Source of the DNA: Streptomyces sp. NBC_00258
GTDB taxonomy: Bacteria; Actinomycetota; Actinomycetes; Streptomycetales; Streptomycetaceae
DNA length: 64,000 bases
Direction of reading: 5' to 3'
NCBI RefSeq assembly: GCF_036182465.1
Contig: NZ_CP108081.1
Coordinates: forward strand, 434,001-498,000
Under the pieces are notes generated by a model. It worked only from the letters and a program-made list of their open reading frames with translations, was not told the DNA's origin and made no database searches. Below are positions 32,983 through 41,870 of this stretch, piece after piece. Every line of letters starts with the position of its first letter. Position 1 is the first letter of the stretch. Made by a program: the position numbers and the translations under genes.

Positions 32983-33324
32983 ATGACGTGGACTCTGCCG
33001 GAGCCGATGCTCACCGGCGCGGTACGCAGCCCCGCCCTGCCGGCGTCGTCGGCCGCGGAGCCGAAGTGGGACGGATTCCGGGCCGCCCTCTCCGTCGACG
33101 ACGGCCAGGTGGTGCTGCGCTCACGCCGCGGCACCCAGATGGCGCCCGCATTTCCTGAGGTCGTGGCCGGGGCCGCGCAGCTGCCGGACACCACCGCCCT
33201 GGACGGCGAACTCATCGTGTGGGACGCCGCCGGGCGTCTCGCGTTCGAGCAGCTGCAGAACCGGCTGCACCGCCGCGGCCCCGCAGCTCTCCAGGCCGCC
33301 GCGCAGCAGCCGGCGCACTTCGTC
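32983..33324 (+). pseudogene. ATP-dependent DNA ligase, N-terminal half (interrupted by transposon)
   Basis: From ATG 32983 the frame encodes 114 residues: TWTLPEPMLTGAVRSPALPA, then SAAEPKWDGFRAALS with the KxDG nucleotidyl-lysine motif, GTQMAPAFPEV, and TTALDGELIVWD (motif III-like). It stops making sense at HFV, codons 33319-33324, where the element begins. The remainder resumes in the same frame at 50341. Removing 33325-50340 restores HFVAFDVLRLAG and a 322-residue LigC-like ligase. Small LigC-type ligases are accessory and often linked to NHEJ or ribonucleotide repair. Confidence 0.9.
33319..33324. repeat. Left target-site duplication TTCGTC
   Basis: The same six bases occur at 50335-50340. 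Left and right flanks join in frame when one copy and the element are removed. Confidence 0.85.
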
Positions 33325-33351
33325 TTCCCTGTCAAGTTCAGCGTGTTGAGC
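33325..33351 (+). repeat. Left terminal inverted repeat
   Basis: TTCCCTGTCAAGTTCAGCGT at the outer edge, followed by GTTGA, corresponds to the right end read inward with one base of length difference between the two conserved blocks TTCCCTGT and GCGTGTTGA. Confidence 0.8.
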
Positions 33352-33369
33352 TCGGTCGCTGGGTGAGTC

Positions 33370-33625
33370 GCTCGCTGCGGCAGCCGCGTCGGCTGGGGTT
33401 TGGCACGGCGCACCCGGGTGCCGTCGGAGGCGGCCCGGGCGAGGTCGAACAGGTGCTGGGTCTCGGCTTCGTCCATGCGTAGGGCGTGGCGAGTGAGCGC
33501 AGGACGCTCTTGGAGACGCCGCGCAGGTTCCCGCGTTTCATCCGCGTGTAGCAAGCGGCGCTCACGCCGGCGAGCTGGGAGACCTCCTCGCGGCGCAGCC
33601 CGGGGAGCGGCGCTCACCGTCAAAG
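33370..33625 (-). pseudogene. Frameshifted relic of an XRE/MmyB-type regulator
   Basis: On the minus strand, GLRREEVSQLAGVSAACYTR and MKRGNLRGVSKSVLRSLA are followed, after a 1-base loss, by HALRMDEAETQHLFDLARAA in another frame. This matches the N-terminal half of the MmyB-type protein at 33965 (GLRRNEVATLAGVSVEYYTR). The ligand-binding half is gone. It lies just inside the left end of the transposon. Confidence 0.75.
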
Positions 33626-33895
33626 ACCCTCCCACCGGTTTCCTTGGGGCTGAGGCGTCCTGGAGCGTATTGGTTGGTCGGCTGCCTCAGGCGCCGCTGT
33701 TGCTGGTCGGCTTCCAGGGGGTATCGATGTCCGGAGCCGGGCGGAGGGTATTCCTCTGCACTCTGGTGGCGACTCGTCCGGAAGCTTCGTCGGCTTGCGC
33801 GGTCCCGTTCCAGTGATCCGCATGCCGGGCGGGGAGTTATCCAGCGGACAACCCCTCTGACCTGCGGCTCCGCCCAACCGGAAGGGGCTGGCGCT

Positions 33896-33935
33896 GGGGG
33901 TTACTGCTGTGAGGGGTAATGACAGGGTCTCTCAG
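33896..33935. promoter_or_regulatory. Operator-like site 1, upstream of the MmyB-type gene
   Basis: Read on the minus strand the site is CCCTGTCATTACCCCTCACA followed by GCAGTAACCCCC. Its core TACCCCTCACA(G/A)C recurs at 34943 and 42940. It ends 30 bases before the regulator start, as expected for autoregulation. Confidence 0.65.
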
Positions 33936-33964
33936 TTGGGGGGCGGCGAACCTACCCTGACCTC

Positions 33965-34852
33965 ATGGACAACCGCGCCGAAATCAGTGCGTTTCTGAAG
34001 TCTCGCCGTGACAAGATCACGCCCGAGCAGGCCGGTCTGCCCGTGTACGGCCAACGCCGGGTGCCGGGGCTTCGCAGGAACGAGGTCGCGACGCTCGCCG
34101 GCGTCAGCGTCGAGTACTACACGCGTCTGGAGCGCGGCAATCTCAGCGGTGTCTCCGACAGCGTCCTGGAGGCGCTGGCCCAGGCTCTGCGGCTCGACGA
34201 CACGGAGCGCACGCACTTGTACGACCTGGCCCGAGCGGCGAACACGACGCCCGCCCGGGTGCGGCGCCGGACTGCCCGGCCGGCTGTGCGGCCCAGCGTG
34301 CAGCGCATCGTTGACGGGATGCCGGGCATGCCGGCGTTCGTGAAGAACCACCGGTTCGACATTCTGGTCGCCAATCCGCTCGGTCGCGCACTGTTCTCGG
34401 AGATGTACGCCGATCCGGTCTGTGGGGCGAACACCGTGCGGTTCGTGTTCCTCAGCCCCGCGGCCCGGCGGTTCTACGTCGACTGGGAACGCATCGCCAG
34501 GGGCGCTGTGGGTGCGCTGCGGATCGAGGCGGGCAAGAACCCGTACGACCGCGAGTTGTCGAACTTGATCGGTGAGCTGTCGACCCGCAGCGACGCCTTC
34601 CGCGTGATGTGGGGCGCCCACGACGTGCACGTCTTCCATGAGGGGACGAAACGCCTCAGGCATCCGGTCGTGGGCGAGCTGGAGCTGAACTTCGAATCGA
34701 TGAACCTGCCGGACGGGTCGGGGCTGGTGGTGGCGTTGTACAACGCGGCCCCTGGCTCCGCGGCCGCGGACGCGCTGAAGCTGTTGGCGAGCTGGTCCGC
34801 CACGGCTGAGGCCGCGGATGTGCAGGCCGCCGAGGCGGACTCCGAGAACTGA
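33965..34852 (+). CDS. MmyB-type HTH transcriptional regulator
   Basis: This 295-residue protein has an N-terminal XRE HTH (RRVPGLRRNEVATLAGVSVE, YYTRLERGNLSGVSDSVLEA) and a C-terminal MmyB-like PAS domain from about residue 105 (MPAFVKNHRFDILVANPLGR, VFLSPAARRFYVDWERIARG, VMWGAHDVHVFHEGTKRLRH). MmyB domains bind fatty-acid-like or other hydrophobic ligands; family members frequently repress an adjacent, divergent or downstream SDR or oxidoreductase gene. Here the following oxidoreductase operon and an operator-like motif in three promoters make it the probable local regulator. Terminator follows at 34866. Confidence 0.88.
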   Translation: MDNRAEISAFLKSRRDKITPEQAGLPVYGQRRVPGLRRNEVATLAGVSVEYYTRLERGNLSGVSDSVLEALAQALRLDDTERTHLYDLARAANTTPARVRRRTARPAVRPSVQRIVDGMPGMPAFVKNHRFDILVANPLGRALFSEMYADPVCGANTVRFVFLSPAARRFYVDWERIARGAVGALRIEAGKNPYDRELSNLIGELSTRSDAFRVMWGAHDVHVFHEGTKRLRHPVVGELELNFESMNLPDGSGLVVALYNAAPGSAAADALKLLASWSATAEAADVQAAEADSEN

Positions 34853-34865
34853 ACCGGCGTCTACG

Positions 34866-34906
34866 GCCCCGCCTGCTCCGGCTGCCGTCGGCAGCAAGGG
34901 CGGGGC
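34866..34906 (+). terminator. Hairpin after the regulator gene
   Basis: GCCCCGCC at 34866-34873 pairs with GGCGGGGC at 34899-34906, enclosing a GGCTGCC/GGCAGC stem, and is followed by TTTGG. Confidence 0.75.
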
Positions 34907-34928
34907 TTTGGCCTGCGCATATGCCGCT

Positions 34929-35005
34929 GGGGGTCCCTGCTGTTACCCCTCACAGCGGAGACTCCCTCATCGTGTCCGTTCCCGGTTGCATGGTCAGTGC
35001 CCCGC
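34929..35005 (+). promoter_or_regulatory. Operator-like site 2 and promoter, upstream of the oxidoreductase operon
   Basis: GGGGGTCCCTGCTGTTACCC followed by CTCACAGCGGAGACTCCC matches the sites at 33896 and 42927. Downstream, CGGTTGCATGGTCAGTGCCC is shared with the 42927 site, so a whole promoter segment of about 75 bp is duplicated. Confidence 0.72.
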
Positions 35006-35065
35006 TTTGGGGCCGACCGGTATCGAACCTCGTATCGGTCCGTCTCCGCTCATGCAAGGACCACC

Positions 35066-35947
35066 ATGACTGGCAAGAGCACGATGATCACGCTGAACAA
35101 CGGCGTGCGGATGCCCGCGCTCGGCCTCGGCGTCTTCCAGAGCCCACCGGAGGAGACCGCCACCGCGGTCACGACCGCGCTCCAGCACGGCTACCGACTG
35201 ATCGACACCGCCGCCGTCTACGGCAACGAGAAGGAGGTCGGCGAGGGCATCGTCGCCTCCGGCGTCGACCGCGGCGAGGTCTTCGTGACCACCAAGCTGT
35301 GGCTCTCGGACTTCGGCCACGATGCGACCCTGCGTGCCTTCGACGCCAGCCTGGGCAGGCTGGGCCTGGACTACCTGGACCTGTACCTGCTGCACTTCCC
35401 GTACACGTCCGCGTTCGACTCCACGGTCGCCGCGTACAAGGCTGCACAGAAGCTGCTGGCCGATGGGCGGGTGCGGGCGATCGGCGTCTCCAACTTCAGC
35501 CCCGAGCGTCTGGACGACCTGATCGTGCGCACCGACGTCGTACCGGCGGTCAACCAGGTCGAGCTGCACCCGTACTTCATCCAGCGCGAGCTGCGCGAGG
35601 CGCATACCGGCCTCGGCATCGTCACCCAGGCGTGGTCGCCTCTCGGCGCGGTGAACCTGTATTGGCCCGAGGCCCCGCACGCGGGCAAGAGCCCGCTGCA
35701 GGACCCGGTCATCACTGAGATCGCCGCCAAGTACGGCAAGACCCCCGCCCAGATCGTGCTGCGCTGGCACATCGAGCACGGCCTGTCCGCGATCCCGAAG
35801 TCCGTCACGCCGCACCGCATCGCGGAGAACATCGGCATCTTCGACTTCGCGCTCACCGCCGACGAGAGGGCCGCCGTCGATGCCCTCGACACCGGCCTGC
35901 GTGGCGGTCCCGACCCGGACAGCATCAAGGCCGACTCCTTCGGCTGA
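35066..35947 (+). CDS. Aldo/keto reductase (first paralogue)
   Basis: ATG 35066 follows AAGGACC. The 293-residue TIM-barrel protein shows the AKR signature and catalytic tetrad: GYRLIDTAAVYGNEKEVGEG (Asp and Tyr), VFVTTKLW (Lys), DLYLLHFP (His), and the cofactor-binding AIPKSVTPHRIAENI near the C-terminus. The KSxxxxRI motif indicates NADPH preference. It belongs to the 2,5-diketo-gluconate-reductase-like branch and is most like the third AKR at 40887. First gene after operator-like site 2. Confidence 0.9.
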   Translation: MTGKSTMITLNNGVRMPALGLGVFQSPPEETATAVTTALQHGYRLIDTAAVYGNEKEVGEGIVASGVDRGEVFVTTKLWLSDFGHDATLRAFDASLGRLGLDYLDLYLLHFPYTSAFDSTVAAYKAAQKLLADGRVRAIGVSNFSPERLDDLIVRTDVVPAVNQVELHPYFIQRELREAHTGLGIVTQAWSPLGAVNLYWPEAPHAGKSPLQDPVITEIAAKYGKTPAQIVLRWHIEHGLSAIPKSVTPHRIAENIGIFDFALTADERAAVDALDTGLRGGPDPDSIKADSFG

Positions 35948-36026
35948 CCCCGCGCCGGCGCCCGGCCGCTCCCGCGACCCGGCCCCCCTGTTTCACCCCC
36001 ACATTCAGCAAAGGCTCTACCTCCGC

Positions 36027-37283
36027 ATGTCTTCTCACCGAGAAAAGCCCGCCAGGCTGCCGTTCGTCGTCCCGCTGCTGGCCCTCGGCACCTTCGTGAT
36101 GGTCACCAGCGAGTTCATCATCGCGGCTCTCCTGCCCGAGGTGTCCGCCGACCTCGGCGTCAGCATCTCCACGGCCGGCCTGCTGATCACGGCGTTCGCG
36201 GTCGGCATGATCGTGGGCGCTCCCACGATCTCGATCGCCACGCTGCGCCTGCCCAGGCGTTTCACCCTGGTCCTGGCGCTTGCCGTGTTCGCCGTCGGCC
36301 ACGTGATCGCCGCACTCAGCTCCTCCTTCCCCATCGTGCTCGCGGCCCGTGTGATCATCGCGCTGGCCACCGGTACCTTCATCGCCGTCGGCTCGGTCGT
36401 GGCCACCTCCGCCGCGGGACCGGCCGCCGCCTCCCGCGCCATGGGCGTGATGATGAGCGGCATGAGCCTGGCCATCGTGGCCGGTGTGCCGCTGGGCTCC
36501 TGGGTCGGTCAGGCGATCGGCTGGCGCGGCACGTTCTGGGCGCTGGCTGCCCTCGCGGGCGTGGCTGCCCTGGTCATCGGCCGGTTCATCCCCGCCGCGG
36601 AACGCGCCGAGGTGACCCCCTCCGTCCGCTCCCAGCTTGCCGTCCTGCGCCATGGCCGTATGTGGCTGGTCCTTGCCGCCACTGCGCTCGTCACGGGTGG
36701 CTTCATGGCCGCGTACAGCTACATCTCTCCGCTGCTCACCGAGCGGACCGGAATCTCCGAAGGAGCCGTACCGCTCGTCCTGATCGGCTTCGGCATCGGT
36801 GCTCTGCTGGGCACGAACATCACCGGCCGCCTCGGCGACCGCAAGCCGCTGGCCACGTTCATCACCACCTCCGTCGCCTCGGTGCTGGTGCTGCTCCTGC
36901 TGATCCCGCTGTCCACCAGCCCCGTGGCGACCGTCGTCCTGGTGGTGCTCCTGGGTGTGACGGGCCTGGGCATCACATCGATCGCCACCCCGCTGGCCGT
37001 GCGCTTCGGACACTCCTCGCCTGCCCTCGCCGCTGCCTTGACGGTGTCGGCCTTCAACGCGGGGATCGCCCTCGTCTCCTGGCTGGCGGGCTCGACCTTG
37101 GACACCTCCCTGGGCGTGACCGGACCGGAGGTGGTCGGCGCGGTCATGGCCGGCCTGGGCCTGATTCCCCTGCTCGTCCTCGCCGCGATACGCGCCACGC
37201 GCACCGCCGTGCCTCAGGTGTCCCTGCCTGCGGCGGACGAGGAGACCTCGCACGAGGCTCAGGCCCACCGCGTGACGGCCTGA
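36027..37283 (+). CDS. MFS efflux transporter (DHA1 type)
   Basis: ATG 36027 gives a 418-residue protein with 12 predicted membrane segments. The first half has LALGTFVMVTSEFIIAALLP, a typical AraJ/CmlA-like opening, and the motif ALATGTFIAVGSVVATSAAG followed by MGVMMSGMSLAIVAGVPLGS (motif C-like). The second half has NITGRLGDRKPLATF (motif A repeat). Substrate is unknown; in this cargo it may export the substrate or a toxic product of the oxidoreductases. 79 bases after the AKR. Confidence 0.88.
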   Translation: MSSHREKPARLPFVVPLLALGTFVMVTSEFIIAALLPEVSADLGVSISTAGLLITAFAVGMIVGAPTISIATLRLPRRFTLVLALAVFAVGHVIAALSSSFPIVLAARVIIALATGTFIAVGSVVATSAAGPAAASRAMGVMMSGMSLAIVAGVPLGSWVGQAIGWRGTFWALAALAGVAALVIGRFIPAAERAEVTPSVRSQLAVLRHGRMWLVLAATALVTGGFMAAYSYISPLLTERTGISEGAVPLVLIGFGIGALLGTNITGRLGDRKPLATFITTSVASVLVLLLLIPLSTSPVATVVLVVLLGVTGLGITSIATPLAVRFGHSSPALAAALTVSAFNAGIALVSWLAGSTLDTSLGVTGPEVVGAVMAGLGLIPLLVLAAIRATRTAVPQVSLPAADEETSHEAQAHRVTA

Positions 37284-37377
37284 CTCCGGGACACCACGGG
37301 GTGTTCCTGCAACGAGCCCAGCAATTCGATTGATTCCGTTTTGTAACGGATCAACCACATAGAAAGGATGAAACGCC

Positions 37378-37707
37378 ATGGCTGAAGAACAGACCGCCGC
37401 CCAGAAGCTGCTCGGCGACTTCGCCCCCGAACTGGTCCGGCTCACCGACGACGTCCTGTTCGGCGAGGTGTGGGCGAGCGAGGGCCTGTCCCAGCGGGAC
37501 CGCAGCCTGATCACCGTTGCCACCCTGGTCGCCCTCTACCGCGCCGACCAGCTTGCCTTTCACCTGCCGAAGGCGCTGGAGAACGGGGTGACGAAGGACG
37601 AGCTGGTCGAGGCCATCACCCACATCGCGTTTTACGCCGGCTGGCCCAATGCGATGTCCGCGATCACCCAGCTGAAGAACCTCGTCGAGGGCGCCGACGC
37701 GAGCTGA
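37378..37707 (+). CDS. Carboxymuconolactone-decarboxylase-like protein
   Basis: ATG 37378 follows AAAGGATG. The 109-residue all-helical protein matches the CMD/AhpD fold: VWASEGLSQRDRSLITVATL, ALYRADQLAFHLPKALENGV, TKDELVEAITHIAFYAGWPN. The histidine of FHLPKA is the usual catalytic or structural residue; the CxxC of AhpD is absent, so thiol peroxidase activity is unlikely. Such proteins commonly accompany AKR and SDR genes in streptomycetes. Confidence 0.88.
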   Translation: MAEEQTAAQKLLGDFAPELVRLTDDVLFGEVWASEGLSQRDRSLITVATLVALYRADQLAFHLPKALENGVTKDELVEAITHIAFYAGWPNAMSAITQLKNLVEGADAS

Positions 37708-37844
37708 CCCCGCGCCGACCCGTCGGAAGCAACACCCCATGCGACGACGCGGACTGACCACACGTCTGGCACACCTCACGACCATCAGGACCCACACCGG
37801 CCAGGGCGTTGTCGTCGCTCCTGGACAATCGAAAGGAGAACGAA

Positions 37845-38825
37845 ATGAAGAAGCGTGTACTGGGAAACAGCGGCCTCGAAGTGTCGTCGATCGGGCTCGG
37901 CTGCATGGGAATGACCTTCGGCTACGGCCAGGCCGCGGACCCCGGTGAGGCCATCAAGCTGATCCGGACGGCCGCCGAGCGCGGTGTGACGCTCTTCGAC
38001 ACCGCGGAGGGGTACGGAGAGGCGAACGAAAGGCTGGTGGGCGAGGCCCTGGCGCCGGTGCGCGACCAGGTCTCCATCGCCACGAAGTTCGGGTTCAAGG
38101 ACGGCAACCCCACGGCGGGGCTGGACAGCCGGCCGGAGCGGATCCGGCTGGTCGCCGAGCAGTCCCTGCAGCGTCTGCAGACCGACCGCATCGATCTGTT
38201 CTACCAGCACCGGGTGGACCCCGACGTGCCGATCGAAGAGGTCGCCGGCACGGTCCGGGATCTCATCCAGGAAGGCAAGGTCAAGCACTTCGGCCTGTCC
38301 GAAGCTGGTGCGGACGTCATCCGCAGGGCCCACGCGGTCCAGCCGGTCACGGCCCTGCAGAGCGAGTACTCGCTGTGGTGGCGCGAGCCCGAGGAGACCA
38401 TCCTGCCGACCCTGGAAGAACTGGGCATCGGCTTCGTGCCGTTCAGCCCGCTCGGCAAGGGCTTTTTGACCGGCGCGATCAGTCAGGACACGAAGTTCGA
38501 GGCCAACGACATCCGTAACGTGCTGCCGCGCTTCGAGGAAGAGGCGCGTGAGGCCAACCTCGCCCTGATCGCGCTGCTGGGTGAGATCGCGGACGCCAAG
38601 CAGGCGACCCGGGCTCAGACCGCCATCGCGTGGCTGCTGGCGCAGAAGCCGTGGATCGCACCGATCCCGGGCACGACGAAGCTGCACCGCCTCGAAGAGA
38701 ACATCGGCGCCGACAACGTGGAACTGACCTCCGAGGACCTCAAGCGCATCGAAGAGGCCGTTGCCCAGGTGCAGATCAAGGGCGAGCGGTACACCGCAGC
38801 GCAGCAGAAGACCATCAACCGGTAA
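37845..38825 (+). CDS. Aldo/keto reductase (second, distinct branch)
   Basis: ATG 37845 follows AAAGGAGAA. The 326-residue protein belongs to the YajO/AKR13-like branch: RVLGNSGLEVSSIGLGCMGM, VTLFDTAEGYGEANERLVGE (Asp, Tyr), VSIATKFGF (Lys), IDLFYQHRVDP (His), FVPFSPLGKGFLTG and IPGTTKLHRLEENI for NADP binding. It is only distantly related to the AKRs at 35066 and 40887. A hairpin follows. Confidence 0.9.
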   Translation: MKKRVLGNSGLEVSSIGLGCMGMTFGYGQAADPGEAIKLIRTAAERGVTLFDTAEGYGEANERLVGEALAPVRDQVSIATKFGFKDGNPTAGLDSRPERIRLVAEQSLQRLQTDRIDLFYQHRVDPDVPIEEVAGTVRDLIQEGKVKHFGLSEAGADVIRRAHAVQPVTALQSEYSLWWREPEETILPTLEELGIGFVPFSPLGKGFLTGAISQDTKFEANDIRNVLPRFEEEAREANLALIALLGEIADAKQATRAQTAIAWLLAQKPWIAPIPGTTKLHRLEENIGADNVELTSEDLKRIEEAVAQVQIKGERYTAAQQKTINR

Positions 38826-38847
38826 GTCACCGGCCTCCATCGGCCCG

Positions 38848-38885
38848 TTCCTGACGAAGCGTCGTTCGAGGCGCTTCGTCAGGAA
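38848..38885 (+). terminator. 14-bp perfect hairpin between the AKR and SDR genes
   Basis: TTCCTGACGAAGCG at 38848-38861 pairs with CGCTTCGTCAGGAA at 38872-38885. It lies between genes that read the same way, so it may attenuate or stabilise rather than end the transcript. Confidence 0.75.
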
Positions 38886-38911
38886 GGCCCTGCCCATCAG
38901 GAGAAGTTCAC

Positions 38912-39685
38912 ATGGACTCGCAGGCACTCAAGGGGCGTATCGCCCTGGTCACCGGCGGCACGACCGGACTCGGCTTCGGCGCCGCCAAGCGCCTGATCGA
39001 AGAGGGAGCCACCGTCTACATCACAGGCCGGCGCCAGGACGTGCTCGGCGCCGCCGCGGAGAAGCTCGGCCCGTCCGCCACCGGGATCCGGGCCGACGTC
39101 ACCAGCAAAGCCGACATGCTGCACGTCGCCGAAACGATCAAGGCGGCGCACGGACGCCTCGACATACTGTTCGCCAACGCGGGTGGCGGACACGCCACGC
39201 CCCTCGCCGAGCTGACCGAGGAGCAGATCGACAGCGAGCTCGGCATCAACATCAAGGGTGTCGTCCTCACGGTACAGAGCGTGCTGGACGTCCTGCGCGA
39301 CGGCGCGTCCATCGTCCTCAACGCGTCGATCACCGCCGACATGGGGCTGCCCGGGTTCGCCGTCTACGCGTCGTCGAAGGCGGCCGTACGCTCCCTCGCC
39401 CGCAGTTGGACGACGGACCTCAAGGACCGTGGGATCCGGGTCAACTCGATCAGCCCCGGGGTGGTTCCCACCGAGGGCTACAGCCACGAACAGAAGCTGA
39501 GCGACGAGGACATTGCCGCCTACGTCGAGCGCGTCGCGAAGGAGATCCCGGCGGGACGCGTGGGGACGGCCGAGGACATCGGTGACGCCCTCGTCTTCCT
39601 CGCCTCGGACACCAGCCGCTACATCACGGGCGTCGACCTCGTCGTGGACGGCGGCATGACCCGCGTCTACGCCGGCCAGAACTGA
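38912..39685 (+). CDS. Short-chain dehydrogenase/reductase
   Basis: ATG 38912 follows CAGGAGAAG. The 257-residue classical SDR has TGGTTGLGFGAA (TGxxxGxG), ADVTS, NAGGG, ASITA (catalytic Ser), YASSK (Tyr and Lys) and SPGVVPTEGY, ending YITGVDLVVDGGM. All catalytic residues are present. ITGRRQ after the second strand suggests NADP(H). Substrate unknown. Confidence 0.9.
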   Translation: MDSQALKGRIALVTGGTTGLGFGAAKRLIEEGATVYITGRRQDVLGAAAEKLGPSATGIRADVTSKADMLHVAETIKAAHGRLDILFANAGGGHATPLAELTEEQIDSELGINIKGVVLTVQSVLDVLRDGASIVLNASITADMGLPGFAVYASSKAAVRSLARSWTTDLKDRGIRVNSISPGVVPTEGYSHEQKLSDEDIAAYVERVAKEIPAGRVGTAEDIGDALVFLASDTSRYITGVDLVVDGGMTRVYAGQN

Positions 39686-39698
39686 CGGAGGAATCCAC

Positions 39699-40016
39699 AT
39701 GAGCACGGTCAAGTCGGCGGAGCGCCACATCATCTGCGAGGTACGCGGCAAGGCGGCCCACCGCGCCAGGGTCGAGGAGCTTCTGCTGGAGCTCGTGGGC
39801 CCCGCGCGGGCGGAGGCCGGATGCCTCTACTACGACCTCTACCAGCAGTCGGACGAGCCCGACACCTTCTACATCGTCGATGGCTGGGCTTCGGCCGAAG
39901 CCGTCACGGAACACGCCGAGCACCCGAACGTGACGAAGGTCGTGGAGCAGTTGCTCCCGCTGCTCGAAGTACCCCTCAAGGTCACCACCAGCAATCGGGT
40001 CAGCGACCCGGACTGA
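39699..40016 (+). CDS. Putative quinol monooxygenase (ABM fold)
   Basis: ATG 39699 follows GGAGGAATCC, 13 bases after the SDR stop. The 105-residue ferredoxin-like protein has HIICEVRGKAAHRARVEELL, LVGPARAEAGCLYYDLYQQS and FYIVDGWASAEAVTEHAEHP, the pattern of YgiN-type antibiotic-biosynthesis monooxygenases, which act on quinols without cofactor. The conserved His in EHAEHP is present. Confidence 0.88.
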   Translation: MSTVKSAERHIICEVRGKAAHRARVEELLLELVGPARAEAGCLYYDLYQQSDEPDTFYIVDGWASAEAVTEHAEHPNVTKVVEQLLPLLEVPLKVTTSNRVSDPD

Positions 40017-40052
40017 CAACTGGTCGGGGTCCGAACCCGTCAGGAAAGACTC

Positions 40053-40841
40053 ATGGCTCGCATCTTCATCACCGGTTCCACCGACGGCCTCGGCCTGATG
40101 GCCGCCCAACTGCTGTTTCGGCAGGGCCACACGGTGGCACTCCACGCACGCAACGACACCCGGGCCCGTGACGCACACGCCGCGCTCCCGGACAACGCCG
40201 GCGTCGCCGTCGGTGACCTCTCCAGCATCGCCCAGACCCGCGATGTGGCCACCCAGGTCAACGACTTGGGCACCTTCGACGCGGTCATCCACAACGCAGG
40301 CGTCGGCTACTACGGGCGAGGACGGGTGGAGACCGAGGACGGCCTCTCGAACGTCTTCGCGGTCAACGTGCTGGCGCCCTACCTCCTCACCGCGCTGATC
40401 ACCCCGCCCCGACGGCTCGTCTACCTCAGCTCCGGCATGCACCACAGCGGCGACACCACCCTGCGGGACCCGCAGTGGGCGAGGCGGCCGTGGCAGGGCT
40501 CCCAGGCGTACTCGGAGTCGAAGTTCCACGTCACCGCTCTCATGCTCGCCGTCGCCAGGAAATGGCCCGAGGTGCTCTCCAACGCCGTCGACCCGGGCTG
40601 GGTCGCCACGAAGATGGGCGGCAGCGGCGCCACCGACGACCTGCGGCTGGCTCCGGTGACCCAGGCATGGCTGGCGGCCGACGACGACGCCGAGGCGCTG
40701 GTCACCGGCCGCTACTTCCACCACCAGCAGCCCCGCCCTCCGCACCCGGCGACGCAGTCGCCCGAGGTGCAGGACCGGCTGCTGGCTTACTGCGCCAACC
40801 TCACCAAGATCGAGCTGCCGACAGCGGTCTCAGCCGACTGA
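40053..40841 (+). CDS. SDR-family protein
   Basis: ATG 40053 follows CAGGAAAG. This 262-residue SDR starts ARIFITGSTDGLGLMAAQLL with the TGxxxGxG motif, then NAGVGYYGRG, YLSSGMHHSG (Ser) and YSESKFH (YxxxK). VDPGWVATKMGG follows. It is divergent from the SDR at 38912, closer to the retinol-dehydrogenase-like group. Member of the same operon. Confidence 0.87.
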   Translation: MARIFITGSTDGLGLMAAQLLFRQGHTVALHARNDTRARDAHAALPDNAGVAVGDLSSIAQTRDVATQVNDLGTFDAVIHNAGVGYYGRGRVETEDGLSNVFAVNVLAPYLLTALITPPRRLVYLSSGMHHSGDTTLRDPQWARRPWQGSQAYSESKFHVTALMLAVARKWPEVLSNAVDPGWVATKMGGSGATDDLRLAPVTQAWLAADDDAEALVTGRYFHHQQPRPPHPATQSPEVQDRLLAYCANLTKIELPTAVSAD

Positions 40842-40886
40842 GCCCGCGCCCCCCTCCACATCCGCACACCTTGATGGGAGCGAACC

Positions 40887-41774
40887 ATGACCGGAACCAA
40901 CCCACTCATCATCACCCTGAACAACGGCGTCCAGATCCCCGCCCTGGGACTCGGCGTCTACCAGAGCGCCCCCGAGGAGACCACCGACGCGGTTGTGACC
41001 GCGCTGCACGACGGCTACCGACTGATCGACACCGCCGCCGCCTACTTCAACGAGCGGGAGGTCGGCGAGGGGATCGCCCGCTCCCACGTGGACCGTTCCG
41101 AGATCTTCGTGACGACCAAGGTGTGGATCAGCGACTACGGCTACGACTCCGCGCTGCGAGCCTTCGACGTGAGTCTGCGCAAGCTGGGCCTCGAGCAGCT
41201 CGACCTGTGGCTGCTGCACCAGCCGCTGCCGTCCGACTTCGAGAAGACGATCTCGGCGTACAAAGCGGCGGAGAAACTGCTCGCGGAGGGGCGCGTCCGT
41301 GCGATCGGCGTGTCGAACCAGACGCCCAAGCAGCTCGACGAACTCATCGCCCGCACCGACATCGTCCCGGCCGTCAACCAGATTCAGGTGCACCCCTACT
41401 ACACGCAGTCCGAGTGGCGGGCGGCGAACGAAAGCCACGGCATCCTGACCCAGTCGTGGTCGCCCATCGGCGGCTCCTACGTGTACCGAGGCGCCGAGAC
41501 GAACCCTCTTGAGGACCCCGTCATCACGGCCCTGGCCGACAAGTACGCGAAGACGTCGGCGCAGATCGTGCTGCGCTGGCACCTCGACCACGGCTTCTGC
41601 GCGATCCCGAAGTCCGTGAAGGCCCATCGCATCGCCGAGAACTTCGACGTCTTCGACTTCGCCCTGACCCTCGACGAGGTGGCCGCGATCGACGCCCTCG
41701 ACACCGGCGTACGCGGCGGACCCGATCCGGACTCACTCGACCTGCAGAACGCCGGCTTCCCGATCCCCGACTAG
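40887..41774 (+). CDS. Aldo/keto reductase (third, paralogue of the first)
   Basis: ATG 40887 follows TGGGAGCG. The 295-residue protein parallels the one at 35066 throughout: GLGVYQSAPEETTDAVVTAL, GYRLIDTAAAYFNEREVGEG, IFVTTKVW, LDLWLLHQ, AIPKSVKAHRIAENF. The tetrad Asp-Tyr-Lys-His is intact. Two close AKR paralogues in one cargo point to duplication and possibly to two substrates of one pathway. Confidence 0.9.
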   Translation: MTGTNPLIITLNNGVQIPALGLGVYQSAPEETTDAVVTALHDGYRLIDTAAAYFNEREVGEGIARSHVDRSEIFVTTKVWISDYGYDSALRAFDVSLRKLGLEQLDLWLLHQPLPSDFEKTISAYKAAEKLLAEGRVRAIGVSNQTPKQLDELIARTDIVPAVNQIQVHPYYTQSEWRAANESHGILTQSWSPIGGSYVYRGAETNPLEDPVITALADKYAKTSAQIVLRWHLDHGFCAIPKSVKAHRIAENFDVFDFALTLDEVAAIDALDTGVRGGPDPDSLDLQNAGFPIPD

Positions 41775-41870
41775 CCAGGGGCTCCCCAGCCGATCAGGCA
41801 TGTCGTCAGCGCCGCTGACGCCCCACTCCGGTCGGGCTTGCGGCGCCGACGGAAAGGACGAAAGAGCGCA

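Noticed and set aside
36027..37523. Long minus-strand frames opposite the MFS gene
   Set aside because: They mirror the strongly coding MFS gene, and the translation is low-complexity Gly/Asp/Arg.
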